DNA from: CAYSAD01 sp964428955
Lineage (GTDB): Bacteria > Patescibacteriota > Saccharimonadia > Saccharimonadales > Saccharimonadaceae
Length of the DNA: 64,000 nt
NCBI GenBank assembly: GCA_964428955.1
Contig: CAYSAD010000003.1
Span: 1-64,000, forward strand
Direction: 5' to 3'
This document shows, piece after piece, positions 30,708-38,800 of this stretch. The translations under genes and the position numbers were made by a program. The notes under the pieces were generated by a model that saw only the letters and a program-made list of their open reading frames with translations, was not told the origin of the DNA and did not search any database. Position 1 is the first letter of the stretch; each line of letters starts with the position of its first letter.

Positions 30708-31187
30708 TTAGGTACGAGCAAAGTGAGCGAAAGCACGGTTGGCTTCGGCCATTTTGTGAGTATCTTCTTTCTTCTTGTAAGCGTTGCCGGCTTCATTGTA
30801 AGCATCGACAATCTCTGCCGCCAGACGCTTTTCAAACGGCATTCCTTTACGAGCCCGAGCGCTTTGCACTAACCATGAAAAAGCATAGTGTAGTTGACGG
30901 TGGCCCTGGACTGGGAATGGAATCTGGTAGTTGGCACCACCGACACGACGTGACTTCACTTCGAAGTTCGGCGCGATGTTGCGCAGTGCTTTTTCGAACA
31001 CTTCCAGTGGATCTTCCGATTTCAGCTTCTTAGCAGCTTCTTCTAACGCACCGTAAACGGCTCGCTCGGCAACCAATTTCTTGCCATCAAGCATTGATTT
31101 GTTAATCAGACGTTGCACTAGCACGCTTTGGTACTTGCGATCAGGCTTCAGCTCACGCTGTAACTTCTTGGTAACTTTTCGTGGCAT
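30708..31187 (-). CDS. rpsG: 30S ribosomal protein S7 (uS7)
   Basis: The 159-residue protein has a basic start, LVQRLINKSMLDGKKLVAE, the ALRNIAPNFEVKSRRVGGANYQIP region in two blocks, and the end HKMAEANRAFAHF. It nucleates the 30S head and lies near the E site. It overlaps rpsL by one base. Confidence 0.98.
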   Translation of the reverse strand: MPRKVTKKLQRELKPDRKYQSVLVQRLINKSMLDGKKLVAERAVYGALEEAAKKLKSEDPLEVFEKALRNIAPNFEVKSRRVGGANYQIPFPVQGHRQLHYAFSWLVQSARARKGMPFEKRLAAEIVDAYNEAGNAYKKKEDTHKMAEANRAFAHFART

Positions 31188-31600
31188 TACTTGTCACCTT
31201 TCTTGGCACCGTACTTACTACGACCTTGTTTGCGATCAGACACGCCCTGAAGGTCGAGTGCACCACGCACAATGTGATAACGAACACCTGGCAAATCTGG
31301 CACACGACCACCGCGAACCAACACGACGGCGTGTTCTTGCAGGTTGTGACCTTCGCCGCCAATGTACGCCCAAACTTCTTGGCCGTTAGTCAAACGAACA
31401 CGAGCGACTTTACGCAGGGCCGAGTTTGGTTTTTTCGGGGTTTTGGTAGTGACACGAATACAGACACCGCGTTTCAGCGGACTGTTCTGATCGTAGTAAC
31501 GCGTTTTGAGTGCGTTGTGGATGCGTCCCAACGCTGGTGACTTTGACTTCTTCGTCGCCGTCTTGCGTGGTTTACGCACCAACTGGTTGATAGTTGGCAT
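31187..31600 (-). CDS. rpsL: 30S ribosomal protein S12 (uS12), Pro at the Lys88 position
   Basis: The 137-residue decoding-centre protein has TPKKPNSALRKVARVRLTNG with the usual Lys43-equivalent, and the GGEGHNLQEHAVVLVRGG block. The next motif, nearly invariant as GGRVKDLPGVRYH, reads GGRVPDLPGVRYH here, with the Pro codon at 31298-31300. There is also an insertion of about 14 residues in the N-terminal arm (around GRIHNALKTRYYDQNS). A GGAGTA ribosome binding site precedes the ATG. Confidence 0.98.
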   Translation of the reverse strand: MPTINQLVRKPRKTATKKSKSPALGRIHNALKTRYYDQNSPLKRGVCIRVTTKTPKKPNSALRKVARVRLTNGQEVWAYIGGEGHNLQEHAVVLVRGGRVPDLPGVRYHIVRGALDLQGVSDRKQGRSKYGAKKGDK

Positions 31601-31699
31601 AGGTAAAATACTCCATTATTTGCTGATATGATACCGCAGATTCAGCATCTCCGCGTTATCGTCTATACCTTCTTGGCAGTCGCCAGGCCTGTACACATT

Positions 31700-32143
31700 C
31701 TACTTCGCCTTGCGAGTCCAAAAAGAGGAAACTCTGTTAGTTATCGTAGCAATAAAGCCCTTTTTTAGCAAGTCTGGCATCAAACCATAGCGTATCGTCA
31801 AAATCATACCGGCACCGAGAACGACGAACATCAGCCACGCAATAGTATTGATGATTGGGTCGCGAAACGAACCAGTATTCGGTGCGCTCGGACTACGGTC
31901 AGGAATAGTACCCCCGCCATGATGGCCACCATCAGGTGGTTTCGGGTGTAATAAGTCGTCACACTCAAGCGGCGTGAGAATGGTCACCACACTAACACCG
32001 TTATCGATTTGACTGGTCGTACACTCTAACGGCGCAATCCACTGCTTAAACTGACTACGACTAGCAGCGTTCGCTCCAGAACCAACAATAACACTTACGG
32101 CAATAGTCAGCAGACCAGCAATCAGTATGAGTTTTCGCGGCAT
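31700..32143 (-). CDS. Secreted sortase substrate with APNTG signal
   Basis: The 147-residue protein has a signal peptide (about 1-27, ending GANA-A) and a short ectodomain with two Cys (41 and 61) that could form a disulfide. A Gly/His/Pro-rich linker follows, then APNTG at 87-91, a hydrophobic helix (about 97-117) and a basic tail. APNTG followed by a membrane helix is the pattern of an xPxTG sorting signal. The tail after the helix, about 30 residues, is longer than usual. The ectodomain is too small for an enzyme, so it may be a linker or minor surface subunit. It is the last gene of the surface locus and has its own leaderless-type promoter. Confidence 0.72.
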   Translation of the reverse strand: MPRKLILIAGLLTIAVSVIVGSGANAASRSQFKQWIAPLECTTSQIDNGVSVVTILTPLECDDLLHPKPPDGGHHGGGTIPDRSPSAPNTGSFRDPIINTIAWLMFVVLGAGMILTIRYGLMPDLLKKGFIATITNRVSSFWTRKAK

Positions 32144-32149
32144 AGTTCT

Positions 32150-32177
32150 ATTGTATATTATAACGCCGTCATCGTAA
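32150..32177 (-). promoter_or_regulatory. Promoter of the APNTG gene (leaderless)
   Basis: On the minus strand there is a -35 TTACGA (32172-32177), a 16-bp spacer and a -10 TACAAT (32150-32155), 6 bases before the ATG. It overlaps the end of the 32158 gene. Confidence 0.5.
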
Positions 32178-33849
32178 TGGTCATATCTAGTGTGTATGAT
32201 CCGGCAGGGGTGGCCTTAGGAATTCGCTGCTCTAGAGCGACATTCGTTAGATCCCAATAGCAGAACCGCGGTGATGATGAGTTGGCTGATAACAAAGTAA
32301 TGGCATCGAGCGATCCTTGGCTGAATTTGGCGTCACTGCCTTTGCTAACACCAGTCATAGAACAACCACTTTCAGGAGTTACGGTCGAGACACTCGGGTT
32401 AACGCGCAATTGTCCACCAACCGCATCGCCATCAGCGCCGTCACCACAACCGGCCGGGCTGCCGCTTGGATCGTTATAGTCATAGCTTGGCGCCCCGGCT
32501 GTCCATACAGTCGTCGGCCCAGTGGTTGCGGCCATAGTAATATTCCAGCCATTTTTGACTTGGTCATTGTTGACTCGAATACGCTGAGAGGACACACCGA
32601 GTGTAGCTGATGATATTCCGCAAGTCGTCGTCGCTACCGTACTGGTTGGAAAGTTGACCTGTGGCGCACCAACAGAGATACCTGAGGCATTTACAATATC
32701 AACACCGTAGTCTCCAAGGTTAAGTAGCTCTGGATACGCTGAATAAGCGCTTAAGAGTGTATTGTCATTTTGAATAATGCGAAAACAATATGACGTACCG
32801 ACCGTCGGACTGACAGACTTAAGCGCGAAGTCCCAGATAGCAGTATTACCGACAGCAACGGCCGACGTATTCGTAAAGCCGTTCGATTCACGATACGTTT
32901 GATATACTTTCGTACCACTGGTCGTTGGATCGTTGGCACCTAGACTGGCGATAGCGGCGTTATTAGCAACCCCAGCATTATCATTCCACTGAATTGCACC
33001 ACTACTACCAACATCACCCCAGCCGGTAGTTTGAGCGCTACAGCTAGCGGCACTCCTGGCTACGTATTGCAATTTATATACATTACCATGCGCGCCCCAC
33101 ACAGTAGGATTCCATATCGTATCAGATACCGTGAGGCCGGCCCGTAAGCGAAATGCCGTATCGTGGATAGCTTCGGCGAGCGTATTAGTAGCTGAGAGTG
33201 GTGTGCCTGGCGTAACATTGTTGGCATTGGCATAAAACCGTGTCGCGTTCTGGTTTTGCGCAGGACTTTCGTAGCTTACTACCGCAGATACCATAGAAAC
33301 TTTTACAGCCGGTTGAAGCCCGTTGGCGGTTTTTGAAAGTGTAACGGAGGCATTAGCGACATCACTTTGCGGCCACGGCCCGGTGAATGTCACGGAAAGG
33401 TCTTGGTATGATGTCGCGTTAAATGTCACGGCCTGTGCCGCCGTCGAGCCGCCACCAATATTAAGGACGACGTTCACCGGTGCGTAGCCAAATATACTAC
33501 TATTAGCAGCCGCACCTACGACATGGACGACAATAGACGTCGCCGTCTGGCCGCTATTAGCAGATCCGCCGATACCAAAAGTACCCGACAGAGCGGTTCC
33601 GGCTCCTCCACTTATGTAACTGGTGTCGCCGTCCGAGCTGGCCTCATCGATGTAATCGCAGATTCCGCTACATGAGCTATTTGCAGTCCCAGTGCCTGTC
33701 CAGCCACTGATCGTACCGGTAGAAACTGGTCGCAACGTTACCTGACTGGTGGCAGCATTCGCCAAGGGCATTATCAAAGTAAGTGACAATACGAGTACGG
33801 CGCATGTAAAAATACTACCGACTAGTTTCAGTGTGTGTCGTACCACCAA
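32158..33849 (-). CDS. Large secreted protein with C-terminal WxL-like domain
   Basis: The 563-residue protein is read from TTG 33849 or the next codon GTG; no ATG is near. Signal peptide about 1-32, ending ANA. Residues 33-390 are Ser/Thr/Ala/Asn-rich and look beta-rich, typical of an adhesin or stalk. Residues 393-563 match the whole mature part of the 35050-35667 protein in order: VG-P-V-F, QRI-V-N, NGW-I, TGP-T-WT, and TPAGSYTL near the end. In the smaller protein the first motif is GWTL, the WxL pattern; here it is GWNI. Several Cys pairs occur only in this copy. It starts 3 bases after the DUF916-like gene, so the two are probably co-translated. Confidence 0.7.
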   Translation of the reverse strand: MVVRHTLKLVGSIFTCAVLVLSLTLIMPLANAATSQVTLRPVSTGTISGWTGTGTANSSCSGICDYIDEASSDGDTSYISGGAGTALSGTFGIGGSANSGQTATSIVVHVVGAAANSSIFGYAPVNVVLNIGGGSTAAQAVTFNATSYQDLSVTFTGPWPQSDVANASVTLSKTANGLQPAVKVSMVSAVVSYESPAQNQNATRFYANANNVTPGTPLSATNTLAEAIHDTAFRLRAGLTVSDTIWNPTVWGAHGNVYKLQYVARSAASCSAQTTGWGDVGSSGAIQWNDNAGVANNAAIASLGANDPTTSGTKVYQTYRESNGFTNTSAVAVGNTAIWDFALKSVSPTVGTSYCFRIIQNDNTLLSAYSAYPELLNLGDYGVDIVNASGISVGAPQVNFPTSTVATTTCGISSATLGVSSQRIRVNNDQVKNGWNITMAATTGPTTVWTAGAPSYDYNDPSGSPAGCGDGADGDAVGGQLRVNPSVSTVTPESGCSMTGVSKGSDAKFSQGSLDAITLLSANSSSPRFCYWDLTNVALEQRIPKATPAGSYTLDMTITMTAL

Positions 33850-33852
33850 GCC

Positions 33853-35022
33853 CTAGCCCTTCTTCGTGTTGTTCTTTTTTCTAGCCGTTTTTACTTTTGG
33901 CAAATAAATGATCTTACCTTCTTCGAGCGCATACGGCGCTTTCAGGCGATTCATAGTTGCCAGGCGTTTCCATGAAACGCCACTATGTTTAGCAAGCGAC
34001 TGAATAGTGTCGCCGTGCTTCACGTGATAAGCATGACCTGAGCGGCGCACGACTTTGCGCTGCCGCTTACGCATCAATGGATACATGATCAGACCAATGA
34101 CAGCCAGCAAGATAATGAAAATGATGATCAATCCAAGTGGCTGTGGCCAAATAAAAATCAGTTGATCCTTGGCATATAGCGTCGTTAAGTCAGACGTATG
34201 CTGAGTTCCCCAAGTCGAGGTATTCTTATCATAAGCGGCGCTAGCACGAGCATAAAACCAGCCACCAAAGAATGGCGACTTGTCATTATCGAATGACAAC
34301 TCTAGTTTATTACCGGCCAGAATCGGATATTGGCCACCATTGGCGTATACCTGCCCGCCCAGGAGTGTCCGTAGCTCAACCATAATATCGGTATCAGCTG
34401 AGACGTTACCAGTGTTGTTGAGAACAATCGTATAGCGTTGATTGAAGTTATCTTGCGTAACGGTGTATGAATCAATTGCTAGTTGACGATTTAGTTTGCC
34501 TGGAATCGTTAAGGCTACACGCACTGCCGAGCGGGTACGGATACGCAAATTGCCGTTAATCTCGCCTTCGTCACCTTTTGACTCAAATGCCAAGCAAGCA
34601 TTATGCTCACCGACATCAGCATTTTTCGGCGCGGTAATAGTGAAGTCGACGATATCAGATTTGCCAGCAGCCAACGTCACCTCACTCTTGGCTAAATGTA
34701 TCCAGCTGCCAGCATCGGTTGACGGTTCAGCTTTTTGCTTACAAGTAAACGAGCCGGTATTGGTGGCAATAGCGTCAACCGCATACACGAGGACGGTTTC
34801 GGTCTTATCGGTCTGATTAGAAACCAGCACCTTATCATCAATCGTTTCGCCTGTCTTAATAGTGTGCAGAAAGATAGACTGTGAACGTGGCTCGTCCTCG
34901 CGAGGGAGGGCTGGACGGCCACCAACACCACTAGCGGCTTGCGACGCCGGCGCGAACATAACACTCGCAATAAACAACAGAGAGAAGCTTGCAAGTGTAA
35001 TGATACGGGAACGCCATCGCAT
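33853..35022 (-). CDS. Membrane-anchored DUF916/WxLIP-like protein with C-terminal LysM
   Basis: The 389-residue protein has a signal peptide (about 1-29) and two beta-sandwich-like regions (about 45-165 and 170-285). These show the order seen in WxL-interacting proteins: G-T-D-V-N, a W-I-H strand, I-AP---D-GEH--C, then LNNTGN. A membrane helix follows (about 297-316), then RKRQRKVVRR, and a LysM-like domain (about 330-376, HVKHGDTIQSLAKHSGV). Such proteins hold WxL proteins at the cell wall in Lactobacillales. The helix followed by a strongly basic stretch puts the LysM on the cytoplasmic side by standard topology rules, which is unexpected. Confidence 0.68.
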   Translation of the reverse strand: MRWRSRIITLASFSLLFIASVMFAPASQAASGVGGRPALPREDEPRSQSIFLHTIKTGETIDDKVLVSNQTDKTETVLVYAVDAIATNTGSFTCKQKAEPSTDAGSWIHLAKSEVTLAAGKSDIVDFTITAPKNADVGEHNACLAFESKGDEGEINGNLRIRTRSAVRVALTIPGKLNRQLAIDSYTVTQDNFNQRYTIVLNNTGNVSADTDIMVELRTLLGGQVYANGGQYPILAGNKLELSFDNDKSPFFGGWFYARASAAYDKNTSTWGTQHTSDLTTLYAKDQLIFIWPQPLGLIIIFIILLAVIGLIMYPLMRKRQRKVVRRSGHAYHVKHGDTIQSLAKHSGVSWKRLATMNRLKAPYALEEGKIIYLPKVKTARKKNNTKKG

Positions 35023-35031
35023 AGTCGTCTT

Positions 35032-35037
35032 ATTCTA
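35032..35037 (-). promoter_or_regulatory. -10 element of the 35022 gene
   Basis: TAGAAT on the minus strand, 9 bases before the ATG. The -35 is weak. The predicted leader is 2-3 bases. Confidence 0.4.
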
Positions 35038-35049
35038 CCACAATTACTA

Positions 35050-35667
35050 TTACGTGGCTGTTACGGTTTGCGTGAAGTTGATCGTATAACTTCCAGCCGG
35101 TGTACTGGCAGGAATAGTCTGAGAAGCACTGACACCAGTCAGATAGACGCGATTAATGTTATCAGCGCCGGTGGCCGCCGTCAAAAGGTTCGCCGGAGTG
35201 TTCAAGCCACCACTAAACGTACTGGGTGAGCCCTTGGTAATACCAGTCGTCGTACCGACTTCTGCCGTAATCGTACCAGGCGTCGCATCGACCGTAAGTT
35301 GTCCAAGCCCTGAACTTGCAGCATTAAATGGATACGTATCTGAACCACTGGTCCATGTCCCGGTTGGACCGCTGGTTGCCGCTAGAGCTAGCGTCCAGCC
35401 ATTATCAGCACCGCCGGGGTTGTCGACGTAAATACGCTGGGTGTTCGAACCATATGTACCAGTACTGGTTTGAACGGCGTTTGAAATCGTTTTAGCCGTG
35501 AATGAAACACTTGGTGAGCCCACCACGACGCCACTTGCATCACCAATAAAGGTAGCTAAAGTGCCACCACTTATTGTTTGTCCGAATTGTGACGTATCAG
35601 CCAGAGCAATACCTGCTGGAATAACCGCTAGTCCTAGTATCAAGGCTCCTGCTATTCGTTTTTTCAT
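35050..35667 (-). CDS. Secreted WxL-like protein
   Basis: The 205-residue protein has a signal peptide (about 1-24, ALAD). The mature part is one domain of about 160 residues, rich in Thr, Ser, Gly and Ala, with no Cys. It contains QRIYVDN, then NGWTLAL (WxL pattern at 91-93), TGTWTSG, and PAGSYTINFTQTVTAT at the C-terminus. The usual distal WxL motif of Firmicutes WxL domains is only partly kept. The same domain ends the 563-residue protein two genes downstream. It has a strong AAGGGGAAAG ribosome binding site, so it could be the abundant subunit. It may bind peptidoglycan or the DUF916-like partner. Confidence 0.7.
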   Translation of the reverse strand: MKKRIAGALILGLAVIPAGIALADTSQFGQTISGGTLATFIGDASGVVVGSPSVSFTAKTISNAVQTSTGTYGSNTQRIYVDNPGGADNGWTLALAATSGPTGTWTSGSDTYPFNAASSGLGQLTVDATPGTITAEVGTTTGITKGSPSTFSGGLNTPANLLTAATGADNINRVYLTGVSASQTIPASTPAGSYTINFTQTVTAT

Positions 35668-35766
35668 GTTTTTCTTTCCCCTTATTAACTCTCTACCTCT
35701 TCAAGGTATTTACACTATAATATACCATAAGCTGCTTCGATACTACTACACATTTTTATAAAAACA

Positions 35767-35797
35767 AAATATCGCCTCATTCACCGAGGCGATATTT
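35767..35797 (-). terminator. Terminator of rpoBC
   Basis: AAATATCGCCTC and GAGGCGATATTT form a 12-bp stem with a 7-base loop. On the minus strand TTGTTTTTAT follows. It lies 18 bases after the rpoC stop. Confidence 0.88.
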
Positions 35798-35814
35798 GTG
35801 GAAAACCTAGTCTG

Positions 35815-38800
35815 TTAGACTTCGACAACGGTGTCAGCTACGTCGATCGGTTCGCTGAGTACGCCAGTACCGACTGGAATCTTGCGACCGATGATGACGT
35901 TCTCTTTTAGGCCATGCAAGCGATCGGCTCGTCCAGATACAGCGGCGTTGATCAGTACCCGAGTCGTATCTTGGAACGATGCGGCCGATAGCCAGCTATC
36001 ACTCCAAATTGAGACCTTGGTAATACCGAGTAGCAACTGCGTATACTGGATCAGCTCTTGCTTACCCGCAACCAGCGTTTCGTTGGCGTCGATGACGGCG
36101 GCCTTCGAAACGATATCACCGGTAACAAATGAGCTGTCGCCTGGGTCTTCCACCTGAACGCGACTGAACATTTGACGCACGATGATCTCAAGGTGCTTAT
36201 CAGCCACGTCTTGACCCTGTGCGGCGTAAATACGCAGCACTTCGTTAATGATATAACGCTGCGTTGCCTCCGTACCCTTCAGACGCATTAAGTCGTGCAA
36301 ATTCAGTGAACCGATTGTCAGACGGTCACCAGCTTCGACCGTGTCGCCAGCCTTGACGGTAAGTTGCGCCGTACCTGGCACTTCGTAACGGACCGGTGAA
36401 CTTGCGTTGGCAGCTAATACTAGTGTGTCTTCGGCGATTTCGACCACGCCATCAAATGGCGCGACCAATGGCTTTGCTTCGCCTTCAGCGCTAGCGAGAA
36501 CATCACCGACCTTGACATTACTACCGGCTTTTACTGCGATCGTACGGCCTTCAAGCGCCATACGTTCAACATGACCAGCGGCAGGTGTTACTTGAATGAC
36601 ATACTTTTTACCGTCTTCCCAAACATCAACTGAGCCGGCGGCTTCACTGATGTGCGCCTGACCTTTCGGTGTACGAGCTTCAAACAACTCTTCGACACGC
36701 GGCAAACCTTGGGTAATGTCACCACCAGCCACACCACCGGCGTGGAAGGTACGGAGCGTCAGCTGCGTTCCTGGCTCACCAACTGATTGAGCTGCGATAA
36801 CACCGACTGGCTGAGCAGCCGCAACCAGCGAACCGGTCGCCATGTCGATGCCGTAACTGCGGCGTGGAATACCATGCAGGTTCTTGGTCGAAAGCACGCT
36901 TTGGATCTTGACGCTATCGATAGTATCGTCGGCAGCAATCGCTTCAGCAACATCACGAGTAATCAAGACGTCACGTTTGATATGTCCCTTGATCGCTTCG
37001 GCAGTGAAACGACCAGTCAGGCGATTCGCGAAGTCAATCATGGTCAGCTCAGACTCTGCGCGCAAGATCGCGAAGCCTTCGTCGTCACCAACCTCATCTT
37101 CGACCGTGAAGACATCTTGCGAAACGTCAACCAATCGACGAGTCAAGTAACCTGAGTCAGCCGTTTTAAGCGCGGTGTCAATCAGACCCTTACGCGCACC
37201 ACGAGTGGCCACGAACTGCTCCAGCGAGCTTAGTCCATCTTTATAGCTGGAACGAATCGGCAGCTCAATTTCACGGTTAGTGGCGTCCACCATGATTCCT
37301 ACCATGGCACTGGCCAGCTTAACATTAGAAATATCACCACGCGCACCAGAGTTGACCATCACGCTGATACTGGTATCCATGCTCTTGAGTTGTGTTTGCA
37401 AGAACTCAGTCACCTGGGCGTCAACCGATCGCCAAGCGGCAACGGTCAAGCTGTAACGTTCATCTTCCGTAATCAGACCTTGGTCGTATTGTTCGGAGAT
37501 GAGTGCCGTCTTGGCGTCGCCTTCAGCCACGAATCGGCCGATTTCATCGAAATGCAGGTAGTCATCTTTACCGGTTGATACTGCGGCGATGGTCGCAAAA
37601 CGGAAGGCCAGGCCTTTCATCTTGTCGGCAGTCTGAGCAGTCGTTTCCGCACCATACTTGGTAAAAATCTTAGCCAGGACTTTTTTGAGTTGTTTCTTGT
37701 TCTGCACGCTGTTGTCATATGGGAAATCAGCAGGTAGAATCTCATTGAAAAATACTCGGCCAAGCGTCGTTTCACGAATCTGACCTTTGGTGTGAACCCG
37801 AATTGGGGTTTGTAATTGCAGCTTCTTGTTATCGTAGGCTAGTTCGGCTTCGTAAACTGAGCTGTAGCCCTTGACGTCTTTAGTCTGGGCACTTGGCTTT
37901 TCGTATGTCAGATAGTAGTTACCGAGCACTACGTCTTGTCCGATGTTCAATACTGGCGCACCATCAGCCGGTTTCAATAGGTTGTTGGTGGCAGACATCA
38001 ATTCACGAGCTTCACGCTGCGCGTCATCAGATAGCGGTAAGTGAACAGCCATCTGGTCACCATCGTAATCGGCATTAAAGCCGTTGGCTACGAGCGGGTG
38101 AAGCTGAATCGCCTTACCTTCGACTAGTTTTGGCATAAAGGCCTGAATTGACAAACGGTGCAGTGACGGCGCACGGTTCAAAAGAACGTACTTGCCTTCG
38201 ATCACGGCATCAAGTGCATCCCAAACGACCGTGTCACCAGCTTCAATTAACCGGGTAGCTGAACGGATGTTGTGGGCGTGCTCTTCGCGCAGCAACCAGC
38301 TGATAACAAACGGTTTGAACAACTCAAGCGCCATCTGCTTTGGCAGACCACACTCATTGATCTTCAACTTCGGACCAACCACGATAACGCTTCGGCCTGA
38401 ATAGTCGACACGCTTACCGAGCAGGTTCTGGCGAAAGCGGCCTTGCTTACCTTTCAACATGTCGCTGATCGATTTAAGACGACGGCGACCACCAGTTGCA
38501 TTAACGGCGCGGCCACCGCGGGCAGCACTGTTATCGATCAAAGCGTCGACAGCCTCTTGTAGCATGCGCATTTCGTTGCGACGGATCACTTCCGGCGCAT
38601 TGAGATCAATCAGCTTCTTCAGACGATTGTTACGGTTGATAACACGACGATATAGGTCGTTAAGGTCGCTGGTAGCGAAACGGCCACCAGTCAGCTGTAC
38701 CATCGGACGGAGGTCTGGTGGAATGACAGGCAGAACGGTTAGTGTCAAGCTATTCGGCTTGATGCCGGCCGCGAACATACCTTCAAGGACTTTTAGACGT

